From Magnaporthiopsis rhizophila (lineage: Eukaryota; Ascomycota; Sordariomycetes; Magnaporthales; Magnaporthaceae): a stretch of DNA of 64,000 bases. This document shows, in pieces, positions 23,601 to 34,694 of the stretch. The stretch is taken from positions 69,230 to 133,229 of the forward strand of contig PYSS01000065.1 in the NCBI GenBank assembly GCA_003049465.1. Reading direction: 5' to 3'. The position numbers and the translations under genes are program-made. The notes below the pieces were generated by a model, which was given only the letters and a program-made list of their open reading frames with translations, had not been told where the DNA came from and made no database searches. The first letter of the stretch is position 1. Each line of letters opens with the position of its first letter.

Positions 23601-24641
23601 GTGTACGCGTCGACGATCGACCGAGTGGCCAAGCCGTTCAACCCTCTCCTGGGAGAAACATTTGAATACGTGCGCCCGGACAAGAACTACCGCTTCTTCA
23701 TCGAGCAGGTCAGCCATCACCCGCCCATCGGCGCGGCGTGGGCCGAGTCGCCCAACTGGACGTACTACGGCGAGTCGGCGGTCAAGTCCAAGTTTTACGG
23801 ACGATCTTTTGATGTGAACCCGCTCGGCACATGGTTTCTAAAGGTGCGGCACAAGTCCGGAGGCAAGGAGGACTTTTATACGTGGAAGAAGGTGACGTCG
23901 TCTGTGATTGGCATCATCACGGGCAACCCGGTCGTGGACAACTACGGTCCCATGGAGATCAAGAACTGGACGACAGGTGATGTCTGTCACGTCGACTTCA
24001 AGGCGCGGGGCTGGAAGGCGTCATCGGCGTACCTGATCGGCGGCAAGATCGAGGACGCGAGCGGGCGGGTGCGGGTGTCGCTGGGCGGGCGGTGGAACTC
24101 GAAGCTGTACGCGCGGCTGACGCCCGGGTACGAGGCCACGGTGGAGGAGAGCGGGGACAAGAACGAGACGGTGCACCGGGGCAGCATGACGGACCAGAAC
24201 AAGGCCTTCCTCGTGTGGCAAGCCAACGCGCGGCCCAAGGGGATCCCGTTCAACCTGACGCCGTTTGTGCTCACGTTCAACCACATCGACGACAAGTTGG
24301 CTCCGCACCTGGCGCCGACGGACTCGAGGTTCCGGCCGGACCAGCGGGCGATGGAGGAGGGCAGGTACGACGATGCGGCCGAGGAGAAGACCAGGCTGGA
24401 GGAGGCGCAGCGAGCGCGCAGGCGTGAGAGGGAGGCCAAAGGGGAGGAGTTCAAACCTGCGTGGTTCGCCAAGGCCAGGTGCGAAATCACGGGCGAGGAG
24501 TACTGGAATTTTGACGGCAGGTACTGGGCCGCGAGGGAGCGGGCAAGCAAGGGCGACAAGAGTGCCTGGGATGGGCTGGAGCCCATCTACCAGGATTATG
24601 ATGGTGACAATACCGTTGTTGGGGGCACCAACGGTGAGTGA
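20606..24641 (+). CDS. OSH1: Oxysterol-binding protein homologue with ankyrin repeats, PH and ORD domains (OSH1/OSBP class)
   Basis: Lipid-transfer protein acting at membrane contact sites, exchanging sterol (and probably PI4P) between ER and Golgi or vacuole membranes. Three exons: 20606-20628 (MSDAGDS plus two bases of the next Ser codon), 20724-23331 and 23415-24641, giving 1,285 residues. The first intron ends in TCCACAG after a T-rich tract; the second has a GTCAGT donor. Seen: ankyrin repeats at about 155-345 (NTPLHMAAIQGRSQVV; GTLLHEAARRKDNRLI). A PH domain lies at about 390-490 (MKGYLKKWTNYRKGYQLRWF). An acidic stretch leads into a FFAT-like EVFFDAVD near 810. The ORD runs from about 878 and contains the OSBP fingerprint EQVSHHPP near 974. 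Domain order equals yeast Osh1/Osh2. The start choice rests on a short first exon; the large exon alone lacks a good ATG before the conserved N-terminal QHKRSRSAAALS. Confidence 0.97.
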
Positions 24642-25642
24642 AGGGGTGTGAAAGTATGTGGGCAGTGTATAGAGAAAGAGATTATATGGATTTTATTTTG
24701 TTTTTTCTTTTGGTTTGAGTTTAGGTTCGTGTCATGATATGAGCACGAGCGAAAATAGTTGGAAGCAGAGGTTTTGTCTTTGCTATTGAATACTTAATGC
24801 ATTCTTGTGATAGCCGTCAAAGTTTCTGAGGTTTATTTCGGCACGAACACCACCAAGTGAGGTCGTTTTTATAGGGATGGCAATTCTTGCTTAATATGGC
24901 GAGAAAGGTGTCGTTGAGGTTGCACGCTGGCCATTGATCATTCATATTGTGCATAATTAACCCCTTTTCCTGAAATGGGCAGGGTAATTCAGGGGGGGTC
25001 ATCGCAGGGGATGCCGAGGCCTGTGATGCCAAAATCACGTGTGCATGATGGAACCTTTTCTTTTATTGAAACAAACCTGTCACCCTCGATGATGTGTTCA
25101 ATGGTTGAACTTTCCACCATTTCTCATTTAAGCAGCAAGAATCGACAACCAAGGCCTCGGGTCGCATTGGGTTTTCCGTGCCGTCAGCAGCTGCCGTCGC
25201 GCTTCCCCAATCGGATCTGTTCATTTTAACACGGCTTTGGCTCATTTGGTTGGATCGAGGGATCCACGTTGCGTGAACCTCGGCTCAGCGAGGACGGGCT
25301 GGCTGCTGCGTTGCGTCCGCGCGCCCTTCCTCTGAACTTGGCTAAATCATTTCGGCTCGGCTCTCGACTGCTGGTTCTGGTCTGGTTATATTATTATCGG
25401 ACTGTCTGGACGGGCCGTCGGATTAACCGGTGTCGATTATTTAGAGCTGCTTCTTTTTGTCGTTTTAACAGAACATACGGCAAGTTGGCCGTCGACAGCT
25501 ACTATCGCTCTATCTTTCAATTGTTCGGATTTATAGGGGCTATCAAGGGGCTTCACAGCCGCTAAACCACATACCCCAGCCCGCGTCAACAGCAACCAAA
25601 AAAAAAAATCTCCACCAAATCCACTTGAACTGTGCTGCAAGC
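24642..25642. other. Intergenic region between OSH1 and the acyl-CoA thioesterase gene
   Basis: 1.0 kb, AT-rich near the OSH1 end (3' UTR-like) and C/T-rich near the thioesterase start. No supported coding frame or RNA gene. Confidence 0.6.
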
Positions 25643-26977
25643 ATGGCCAACAAGCCCAAGCCCAAGCCCAACAGCAACGGCGCCGGCGCCGGCCCAGCCC
25701 CGTACCCGACCCTCGTCCGGCCACCGCCCGAAGACGCGACGCGGGCGCAGATCGAGAACGTGCTGGACGTGACGGAGCTCGGCGTCCTGGGCCCCGACAT
25801 CTTCACCAACACGCGCCCGCCATGGCTGCCGCCCGGAGCGCGGGGGATCTTTGGCGGCGCCGTAATCGCCATGTCCCTGGCCGCGGCGCAAAAGACCGTC
25901 CCGCCCGAGTTTCTGGTGCACTCGCTGCACTGCTACTTCCTCCTCGCGGGGTCCGCCGACGTGCCCATCCTGCTGCACGTCGAGCGCGTGCGCGACGGGC
26001 GCAGCTTCGCCACGCGCACGGTGCAGGCGCGCCAGCGCGGGAGGTGCATCTTCACCACCACCATTTCGCTTGTGCGGCAGCCTGATGGTGACGACGACGA
26101 CAGCGAGGGTGGGAGTGGTAAGAGGGTGGATGTCGTCCGACACGCGGCCGCGTTCCCGGTCGACGCGCCGCCGCCGCCGCCCGACGACTTGAGCCTGTGG
26201 CCGAACCCGGAGCCGCTCCTGCCCGGCGGGTCGCGGGGCCCGTTCCAGCACGGACCCATGACCTTCGTGAACAGGGACAGCGAGATCGTGCACGAGCGGC
26301 GCACGAGGCAGTGGACGCGGGCCAGGGGCAAGATCAGCGAGCAAGGGGGCCTGCCGGCGCACCTTTGCGCGCTGGCGTACATGAGCGACAGCTACTTCAT
26401 GGGCACCGTGCCGCGCATCCATAACCTGTGGAGGTTTCCGGCCAGGCCTGAGGATGTGCCTGGGCTGGATGAGGTGGTGAGGAAGCACATCATGACTATG
26501 CAGTGAGTTTTTCTTTTTTTTTTTTTTTTTTTTTTTTCTCTTGCATGTTGAAGAAGGGTTTGACTGACTGGAAGGCCACGAAAAACAGCAACTTTGAAAA
26601 CGACGGCGAGCCCGTGAGCTCGTTCGTGGGCCGCCCGTCCATCGGCATGATGGTCAGCCTCGACCACACCATCTACTTCCACGAGCCCCGCCGCGTCAGG
26701 GCCGACGAGTGGATGCTCAGCGAGATGGAGAGCCCCTGGTCCGGCGACGGCCGAGGCGTCGTCACGCAGAGGATCTTTAGCAAGGACGGCACCCTACTGG
26801 CCACGTGCTTCCAGGAGGTGAGTTTTTTAGGTTTCGTCTGCTTCCCGGATCTCGCTTCCGGTCATCTACAAGCCACCTCCTGACAAATACTAACCCTTCT
26901 CGTTCCGTCTCATGCAGGGCGTGTTGCGGCTGAGGCACAGTGAGGCCGAGGTGGAAGCGCCCAAGCCGAAGCTGTGA
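25643..26977 (+). CDS. TES1: Acyl-CoA thioesterase II (TesB/ACOT8 type, TES1-like)
   Basis: Double-hotdog thioesterase hydrolysing fatty acyl-CoA to free acid and CoA, usually in peroxisomes alongside beta-oxidation. Three exons: 25643-26502, 26589-26817 and 26918-26977, giving 382 residues. Intron 1 (86 nt) has a GTGAGT donor, a T24 run, a CTGAC branch site and an AACAG acceptor, joining CA with C to make a His. Intron 2 has GTGAGT, TACTAAC and GCAG. Seen: the first hotdog with GIFGGAVIAMSLAAAQKTVP and FLVHSLHCYFL, and the second with MVSLDHTIYFHEP and SPWSGDGRGVVTQRIF (the family's catalytic Asp/Thr/Gln region). The C-terminus is PKL, a PTS1-like tripeptide, which supports peroxisomal import but is weaker than SKL. 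A Gly/Asp-rich loop after residue 150 is fungal-specific. Confidence 0.93.
26514..26537 (+). repeat. T24 homopolymer inside intron 1 of the thioesterase gene
   Basis: Twenty-four consecutive T between the donor and the branch site. Likely length-variable and a weak point for sequencing or assembly. Confidence 0.95.
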
Positions 26978-27134
26978 GGCATGTTTGCGCACTTTTTTGT
27001 TATCCAAGCCCTCTGGTGGCGGCGTGTGACCGGCCAGTAGCAAGGGCTTTTGCTGTAAGGGATCGGTGTGGTGTGGTGATGATATTGTACAGGTCAAGTG
27101 CGTGCAGGTTTCAATATGCGGATACATAGATTGC

Positions 27135-27156
27135 TTTTTTTTTTTTTTTTTTTTTT
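27135..27156 (+). repeat. T22 homopolymer followed by GCAG, downstream of the thioesterase stop
   Basis: Looks like an ideal polypyrimidine-tract acceptor 160 nt after the stop codon, so it could end a 3' UTR intron; it could equally be a reversed poly-A tract. Neither is shown. Confidence 0.8.
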
Positions 27157-29975
27157 GCAGCCCTTCGGAGGACGTGGCAAACTTGTTTATTTTTGGCTAT
27201 ACTTCTAGGTCTTTTTCAATCGAGATGGCGGTGAGGCTCAGAATCGTTGTCCAGGCCCAGCCCAGCGATTTGCCAACAAATATATGGGAGCGGTGGCTTA
27301 AAAAGGAGGGTCGCCGCGAGCTTTCCTGGATTTGAACGAAACGTGGCCTGATATATTTCCCATTCCCAAAAGCACTCGTTCTAGATCATCGGGTAGATGT
27401 GGCGTAGCGTGCCAGCTCGACGGGACCAGGTCCGCGGAGTGTGGTCGCCGTTCTTCTAGGGTCGCACACAAGCAGGTCCACAAAATGCAGCTCTGGCGCC
27501 TAACATCCCGGAAAGCTGTGCTGGACGGGAACCAATCCTGGCCGAGATCCGAAAATATAAACCCCAGCAACAACAACCAATGTCATTTGGACTAGCACTT
27601 GCTTGCCATGTAAAAGTCGTACGTTTTGTGGTCGCACATAGGACACTAGCTGGGAGGAAAAAGACTGCGTAAGGTTGCCATCCAAACCCCTGGATTTATG
27701 TCGGCGATGTTCAGCCCTCGGTGTGGTTGCAGCTGCCATCCTGTGCTTATTTGGTGGATGGGCTGTACGGATCGGGATGCCCGCACGCCTCGTCGCACAC
27801 GCTTTCGGGACATACCGCGCGAATATTTTTTGTGTGGTGGGTTGGGAGAGAGAATAAACGCCCGTTTGTGCAGAGTACCTAGATCGTCATGCAAGAAGAG
27901 GTAGGGGTGCTCGATGTGGCGGCAGAGGTGGCGCGCGACAGCCACATCCGTCCCACCAACCACGACGACGCCCCGGTCCTGGTTTTGAAGGCAAGATGGG
28001 TGCAATGCAGGCAAGCCACGGCAGGGATGGGTTTGTTCGCTTGATCGCCGCCAACGAACAGGGATTTGCCGAGGGCCTCCTCTCCAAGGCAACTCCCTGT
28101 CCCTTCTAGAAGCCAGGGCGATCTTCTACGTCTGGGTAAGGGCAGGCGAAATGGACGTTTATGCCAAGGTGTTAGGGCGGCGGTCCGCGGGCCGTCTGCG
28201 AGAGGTGGTTGATGCGATGCGATCGCAACTGGGTTTTTGACGTGTGTACCGCATCAATCCCCGCGGAAAGAAGCATTGCACTGGAAAAGGGTCGGGGCAA
28301 TCAGAAAGGAGATGGAAGCCGTCCCCAGAGAAGCTGTGCCACCGGAAATGCCGATGGCTTGTTTCGTGGAACATTTTCCACGCCGGGGAGACCAGGGATA
28401 GGAGAAAAAAGAAAGAAAGAGAGCTGCTCCACCGATGCGTCTAGACCGTGAATATTCTAGAAAAACCAAGCCACAGACAGGGGCACACATGGCAACACTC
28501 TCTGCTCGTCGTCGGGGGGCGAGAAGTAAGGAATAGGTACGGACATGAGTGAGGAACTTCTTTTGGGCTAGACCGCCTTGGCATCAGGCAACCCGCGGAC
28601 ATGTCCGAGAGGAGAAGGTTTGTGCGATGTCGGCCGGTCGGCGGTCGTTGGACACGTGCTTCGAGCCCGAGGGCGCAAAAGGAAGGCGTCTAACTGCCGC
28701 TCAGCTGTGAACGCCTCGCTCACAGCTCACAATGGTGGCGTCGTCGGGGAAGGAGGGAGGCTTCGGGCGTTCCCGGTTAGAGCCCAGCGTTAGCCTCTCG
28801 TTGGGTCGGTGGCGGTGAATGACAGATGCTGAATAAGATAACTAAGTGTGACCTAAATTAGTAGGAGAAGAAAGAAGGAACAGCAGAAGGCCACACGAGT
28901 TGACCAGTCACTTTTTCCCCTGCACGTCCACAGTATTTTAGCCCCCAAACCTCGGACTCAAATTTCGAATTCCGCAATATATGATTCGTGTGCCTGGAAG
29001 AATCTCGTAGTCTCGGAAAAGCTGGGTCGGTGGTTCGTGTGGCAGTAGTGGCAGTGCTAGTGCCATCCATCCGGGCCTGTGAGCCGATTTGGGATTTATT
29101 AGGGATCATTAAGGGGTCGATGCGGCGGGCCGTCTATTCGGAGCTTACACGTTCCAAGGTTCCGCTGCGATCCGTTGTCACTGCGAGGCTGGATATTTTG
29201 ACAATGACGGAGCAAAAAAAGGCGATGGAGGCTGGGAGGGCATCGCACGTCCAGAGTTCGTTCGTTACCTTAGCGTTAAAGTCCCTGCGCGTGGGCTCGT
29301 GGAATACGTGGGAGTGGGGGTGGTATTGCGTGTGGGGCCGATCTACACGCACCCTTGTCGCTGCCCTGAATCAGAGAGGGAAAGCCCGATCATGAAAGCC
29401 TCAAATTGCCGGATCGGGTTGTCGCTATCTGGCGGCGCAAGCGACGGGACCTTCCATTGTTCCGTCCGGGCAATCATCAACACTCGTTGAAACTCTCTGG
29501 TGGCTTTGATCCCTTCAGATCATATCCCAGCCCAACCCGCATCACAGGCCGCGCCTCATCTCCATGTTACGGACCTGCACGGCGAGGCTGGCCTGCCGCG
29601 AACGCGATGCCGCCGCACACCCAGGCCGAGCTCATTTGGCCACAGCGGCGAGCATCTCTCTTTGACAACATCTCTACGCCTCCGCGATCGGGATGCCTAC
29701 GGTGAGGCACCTATCTGGCTTAGGGTTATGTCGGCTCTCGGAACACAGGCACGTGCCGAGCAAGCCATGCGCCTGTCGTCTGTGCTCCTATACGCACTCC
29801 CTTAGCACAGGTATTGACCGCGCTCGAAAGTCGGTTATGGCCGTGCTTGTGTTGCTTCCATGCTCGGACGGACTAGCTGGTTTGGTTCCTAGTCTCCCTC
29901 AGATACGCCGTTTCCCTGATAATCACCAGCATATGGACGGAGTCGGGAAGAGGCTTGGAAGTTCCTTCGCCGAGC

Positions 29976-30012
29976 CTAGGTACCTACATACCTACCTACC
30001 TACCTACCTAGG
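29976..30012 (+). repeat. (TACC)n microsatellite with flanking CCTAGG palindromes
   Basis: Begins CCTAGGTACCTACATACC and continues as TACC repeats ending in CCTAGG. Related TAGGTAGGTA copies in the opposite orientation lie near 30,151, 30,335, 30,375 and 30,390, and another TACCTACC near 30,498. Confidence 0.85.
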
Positions 30013-31446
30013 CCACCTACCGTAGGTGACCCCGTCTAGCGCGACTGCCTTGGACAAGCCAGGCCATTTGGGGGACAAACGGCCGGCGCTAGTCTGTCCT
30101 GGCTGCCGACTCTCGATGTCATAGCCCCCTTTCATCTGCGTCCTTGCATGGTAGGTAGGTACCAACCCTATTCACGAGGTGTGTAGACCGCAGCGACCCT
30201 TCCCCATCCATTCAGCGCTTCTAGCTTGTATGTACATGGCATTGCAGCTTCCACACTCATGCCGCGCCACCACCATCGCTCGTTCTTTCCACCAACGTCT
30301 TGCTGGAGCGGACTGTCCGTCCCCAGGCACTTACAGGTAGGTAGGTACAGGTTTGCCCACCCAAACTACCTAAGGTAGGTTATACGTAGGGTAGGTAGTA
30401 CTTTCCTGGGCAGGTTCCGAACCGGGGTTCCGAGAGCCATCCAGCAAGGGGCAAGCGTGGCACGCGCCTGGTGCGGGGCAGCTAACACGGCCCGGCGTAC
30501 CTACCTGATCCCAAAACTATGGTTTGGCTCATCCTCTCGTCTCTTTCTTGGCGCCGCACTAAAGACTGAGAAACATTTCGAACTGTAACCGTGCCTCACC
30601 CACCATCTTCTCCCAGTGGCCTCTCGCCCGGCTCTGCTAGCCATCCGCCGGCCGCTCTCTGTTTCAGCTGCCGCCCGCCGCCACCATTTAGGCTGGCACT
30701 TGCCGTCTACCACCTGTCCGACTTGGATAATCAAGGCCAGGGCAGCCGGCGCCACTGCAGTCGAATAGGGCTACCTCCTCGTAGTGGCCTTACGCGTCTG
30801 ACCACCGACGTAAGAAAGACAAGCGCGACGTTCCGCATCACACTACCGGCTGTTGTCCCTTAGTCAGGTCCTCTAGCCCTTCGTTTTGACTCCGCGCCGC
30901 CAGGGACGCCCCCTGCCACGCGGCTTTGTTTCTCCTTGCCGGCTTGCAGCGAACCTGGTCACGCTTCTAGAAACCCCGAATACTACCGATATCATTTCTG
31001 GAGATCTTATTGCGAACCTCTCGGCGTTCTGGGAACATAACCTACGGCCTATATATCAAGTGTTCTGCATCGACGTTCCTTCCTGCTCTTAGCCAACGTT
31101 CCGAGTCCCCTACAATATCTCCGGTGCTTGGCGTCGACAGCCACGTCTTTCTGGGACGCAACTGCCCAGGCCGGTCTCGTCCCTTGTTCATTTTCTGGCG
31201 ATTCTTCATCTCATTGGGAGCGTTCAGACACCAAACCTGCAGCCAACCGATAGCCCGCACTGCTACTCGTGCTGGCCTCCTCCACATGCAGATTGACGAC
31301 CTGTATTTACTTATCAGGGTCCCCAGCCTATCCCTACGCTGGCTCCACTCGAACAGGACGGCCACTATCGACTAAGCCAAACTCGTCGGGCCACTTTTGC
31401 CTCGAAATTTTGCCACGACACACTGCCAAGAAGGGGAGTATAAGAC

Positions 31447-34133
31447 ATGGCTGGACGGAAAATTCTTATCTACCTGCTCCGGAAGGACCTCCGCGTCGCC
31501 GACAACCCGGTCCTGCACCACCTGGCATCGCACAAAAACCATGGCTTTACACATCTGCTGCCGGTCTTTGTGTTTCCTGCTCACCAGGTCGAAGTCTCGG
31601 GCTTCGTCAAAGATGGCGGCAAGAGCCTATACCCCGAGGCCAGGGCCCGTGTCAGCCGATGTTGGCGGTGCGGCCCCTACCGTGCCAAGTTCATTGCGGA
31701 GTCCGTTTGGAACCTGAAGTCTTCTTTCGAGTCGCTTGACAGCGGCTTGGAGCTGCGAGTGGGTATGTTCAAAGACGTTGCCGAGGGGCTTCTCAGCGGC
31801 CTCGGGGAGCGTGGCGACACGGGCGCCGTGTGGATGACGGCCGAGGTATGCCCCGAGGAGACTGCGGACGAGGAGGCCGTCGAGGCCGTCTGCCGGCGAC
31901 ACGGCTTTGGATTTCAGCGATGGACTGATGAGAAGTACTTTATCGACGAGTGAGTGCCTTTATCCCTTGATCCACCTACACCGCCGGCTCTCCTCAGTCC
32001 AGATGGCCTGGTCCGAGTAGCTGCTCTACCGTTGAGAAGATGGGCCTTCTAACATGGCATCCTTTTCTTAATAGCCGCGATCTCAACTTCAAGGAAATAC
32101 ACGAGCTCCCTCAGGTATTCACAGATTACCGGAAGTCGGTCGAACCTCTAAGACAAAAACCGCGGAAGACACTCCCTCGACCCGCCGCTGGCTCCCTTCC
32201 TGCGTTTCCAGAATCCGGGTCCATTCCAGAGCAAACAGAGCCCTTTGCTGTGCCTGGGAGCTACGAAAAGCTTGAGGAGGCCCTTCTGCTACCCCTGAAG
32301 GACTTTTTCGACACCAAGTTTCGCTCACCCGACGATATTGCCAGCGCCCACCCATTTCAAGGTGGTGAGGACGCCGCACACGAGCGGCTTGGCCATGTGC
32401 TGAGCTCGGGACTCGTTTTGAAGTATAAGGAGACTCGCAACGGGCTCGTCGGGACTGACTTTAGTAGCAAACTTTCAGCGTACCTGGCTCAAGGCTGCAT
32501 CACGGCGCGGCAGATCCACGAGGCTCTCATGGGGTTTGAGGACGGGACCAACGCCGAGCTTGAGGGCGTCGAGGGCTTCGGCAAGGGAGAGACGGACGAC
32601 ATCAAGGCGGTGAGGGAAGAACTCATGTGGAGGGACTACATGCGGCTCTACGCCAGAAAGATCGGGGTCAAGCTGTATGCTGTGCAAGGCTACCAAGGCG
32701 ACCGCCATGTCAGCATGGCCAGCGGCGCCTCAGAACAAGACCAGCCACCCCCGGGCGAGGAAACGGCCACGACCGCGGCCACGCCCGCCGCCGACACATA
32801 CAAGACAATATGGAAGACGCCGGATCCAGAAACCGCTTCCACCCTTGAGGCGCGGGAAACGGCCGCCCAGCTGGAGCGGTTCAAGGCCGGCACGACGGGG
32901 TTGGGGCTCATCGACGCATCGCAGCGCGAGCTGCTGAACACGGGCTACACGTCTAACAGGGGGAGGCAGAACGTGGCGTCGTTCCTGTCCAAGCACCTGG
33001 GCATCGACTGGCGGTACGGGGCAGAGTGGTACGAGATGATGCTGGTCGACTACGACGCCTGCTCCAACTGGGGCAACTGGCAGTACGTGGCAGGCGTCGG
33101 CTTCGACCCGCGTGGTAAGGCCCGCATCTTCAACCCCATCAAGCAGGCCTTCGACTACGACAAAGAAGGCGCCTACGTCCGCATGTGGCTGCCCGAGCTC
33201 GCTCCGCTCGTCAGCCTCGAGAACCTGTTCCAGGTCTGCACCACGCCGCTCGACGAGCTCGAGGCGGCCGGGCTGGGGGGCAACGTCATGGCCACTGACC
33301 CGGTGAAACGTATTAAGTTTAACGTCAGCGGTAAGCCACCGAGTCCCCGTCAGGTGAGGAGGCAGGCCATCAGGGCGGGGGCTCGCGCTGCTGCTGCCGC
33401 TGCTGCTGGGGGATCTCGTGGTCACAGTCCTCAGAAACCCATCATCGCTGACGGTGCCACCATGGGCAACGAGCAGGACAGAGCAAGAAGGGTCACCACC
33501 GGCGCCGGCGCCAGCGCCGCCGGCGTCACCCGCAGCAGTAGCAGCAGCAGTAACAGGCAGACAATGTCTCCGCAAGGGCCTGGAGGCGCTCTCTCTAACA
33601 GGGGTCAGCGGGGCGGGCCAACCAGGGGCTACCACGCCGCAGGGCCCGGGAGCGGAGCACCTGCAGCAGGCGGCTATGGCTTCGGACCTGTTCCTTTTTG
33701 GGGTGGTAACAACAACAACAGTCCAAACAGCAATGTGTACCATCGTGGAGGGCCCCTCATGGGCGGTCCTGGAGGAACGGGTGGCTGGCGCGGGCGTGGC
33801 GGTGGCAGCCCAGGCGGCAGCCACGCAGCGTATGCCGCAGCAATCCCGACACCACCTGCCGCAGCAGCACCGGCTCGAGGCTCCCCGGCGGCGGGAGGCC
33901 GTGCGCGCCGCGGCGGACGCCACGAGACTATGGTCGTCAGGGGAGAGAGCGGCAGTTTTGTTCCGAGACGAAACTACAGGGGAGGAGGGCGCGGCGGCGC
34001 GGCCTCTCCGTGGCCTAGAAGCGGCGGGGACGGAGACAGCGACGGCGGGCCTAGCCAGGAATTCTCCACTCCGCCTGTCCAAGAACCGTCGCCTGACCGG
34101 CGGCAACAGGAACCGCAACCTGGCGGCGCTTAG
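31447..34133 (+). CDS. cryD: Cryptochrome DASH (CRY-DASH) with long Gly/Arg-rich tail
   Basis: Photolyase-family blue-light flavoprotein that binds FAD and a folate antenna. CRY-DASH members repair cyclobutane dimers in single-stranded DNA and can act in light signalling. Exons 31447-31949 and 32075-34133, with a GTGAGT donor and TAATAG acceptor (125-nt intron) joining GA with C to restore Asp in FIDDRDLN; 853 residues. Seen: the photolyase N-terminal domain (ILIYLLRKDLRVADNP); the DASH region PYRAKFIAESVWNL; the FAD domain with SKLSAYLAQGCI, ELMWRDYMRLYA, GYTSNRGRQNVASFL and DYDACSNWGNWQYVAG near residue 493. From about residue 560 a tail rich in Ala, Gly, Arg and Ser carries RGG-like motifs, as in other fungal DASH proteins. 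The terminal TAG is odd: the same frame stays open for another 186 codons. Confidence 0.95.
33936..34133 (+). other. Candidate alternative (in-frame) intron in the CRY-DASH tail
   Basis: A GTCAGG donor at 33936, CTGAC at 34093-34097 and CGCTTAG ending at 34133 form a plausible 198-nt intron (66 codons, phase 0 at both ends) whose acceptor AG lies within the stop codon TAG. Removing it would keep frame and join the tail to the Q-rich frame downstream. The donor is not the commonest form (GTCAGT is used by OSH1 intron 2). Confidence 0.35.
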
Positions 34134-34694
34134 GGAGCATCACGTGCGTGGGATGAACAGCGGCAGCAGCAGAAGCAACAGCAGCAACAACAGCAGCAGC
34201 AACAACAGCTGTGGCAACAGCTGCAACAACTGCAACAGCAGCAGCAACAACTGCTGCTGCAACAGCTGCAGCAGCAACAAGAGAAATATGGGAACTCCTC
34301 CCAGCTAGTGCTGTCGCAGCAGTCGTTGCTCCCGCCCACGCACGCGAACGCGCAGGGACAAGCGCAGAACTGGCACAACCAGCACCTGCAGAATATGGCG
34401 TTCGGGTACTACCAGCCCATGTGTTACTACTGTCAGCAAGGGCAGCTGCAGCTGCAGCAGCACATCTACTATCATCAGCAACAAATACCCCCCTATCCAA
34501 ACCATTACCAGATGACGCCAACGGCATGGCCCGCCGGCCCGCAGCTGTCCTACCCGGCTTATCCGCAGCAACCTCTGCCAGGCTTGACTTATCCGCAGCA
34601 ACCTCCGCCAGACTTGGTTCATCCGCAACAGCCTCCGCCGGGCTTGGCTGTGGGCGACTTGCAGCAACCTCCTCGAGAGATTCCCCGGTTGTAG
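34134..34694 (+). other. Q/P-rich open frame continuing in the CRY-DASH reading frame after its stop
   Basis: 186 codons without a stop, ending at TAG 34692-34694, in exactly the CRY-DASH frame. The first 60 codons are CAG/CAA-rich; the remainder is varied Tyr/Pro/Gln sequence (for example FGYYQPMCYYC) and ends in three 10-residue repeats. It could be a spliced or read-through extension, a region lost to coding by a recent nonsense change, or noncoding 3' UTR. Confidence 0.5.
34560..34649 (+). repeat. Three tandem 30-nt units (YPQQPxPxL type)
   Basis: Units 34560-34589, 34590-34619 and 34620-34649. In the CRY-DASH frame they read YPQQPLPGLT, YPQQPPPDLV and HPQQPPPGLA. Several differences between units are synonymous (CAG CAA versus CAA CAG; CCA versus CCG), which hints at selection as protein. 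Confidence 0.85.

Larger units (their letters stand above)
26978..31446. other. 4.5 kb gene-free region upstream of CRY-DASH
   Basis: No frame on either strand has a recognisable domain or consistent splice structure. A T22 run at 27135-27156 is followed by GCAG. A cluster of TACCTA/TAGGTA motifs occupies about 29,976-30,510. The last kilobase is pyrimidine-rich on plus and probably contains the CRY-DASH promoter and leader. The 27-29.9 kb part may hold a noncoding transcript or decayed sequence; I cannot tell. Confidence 0.6.

Noticed and set aside
27320..27420. tRNA- or SINE-like B-box (GTTCAAATCC on minus) near the T22 tract
   Set aside because: The flanking bases do not pair as a T-stem and the A-box candidate is too far, so no tRNA or SINE is called.
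32730..34118. 462-codon minus-strand frame antisense to CRY-DASH
   Set aside because: Antisense shadow of GC-rich codons; the plus strand codes an unmistakable photolyase-family protein.
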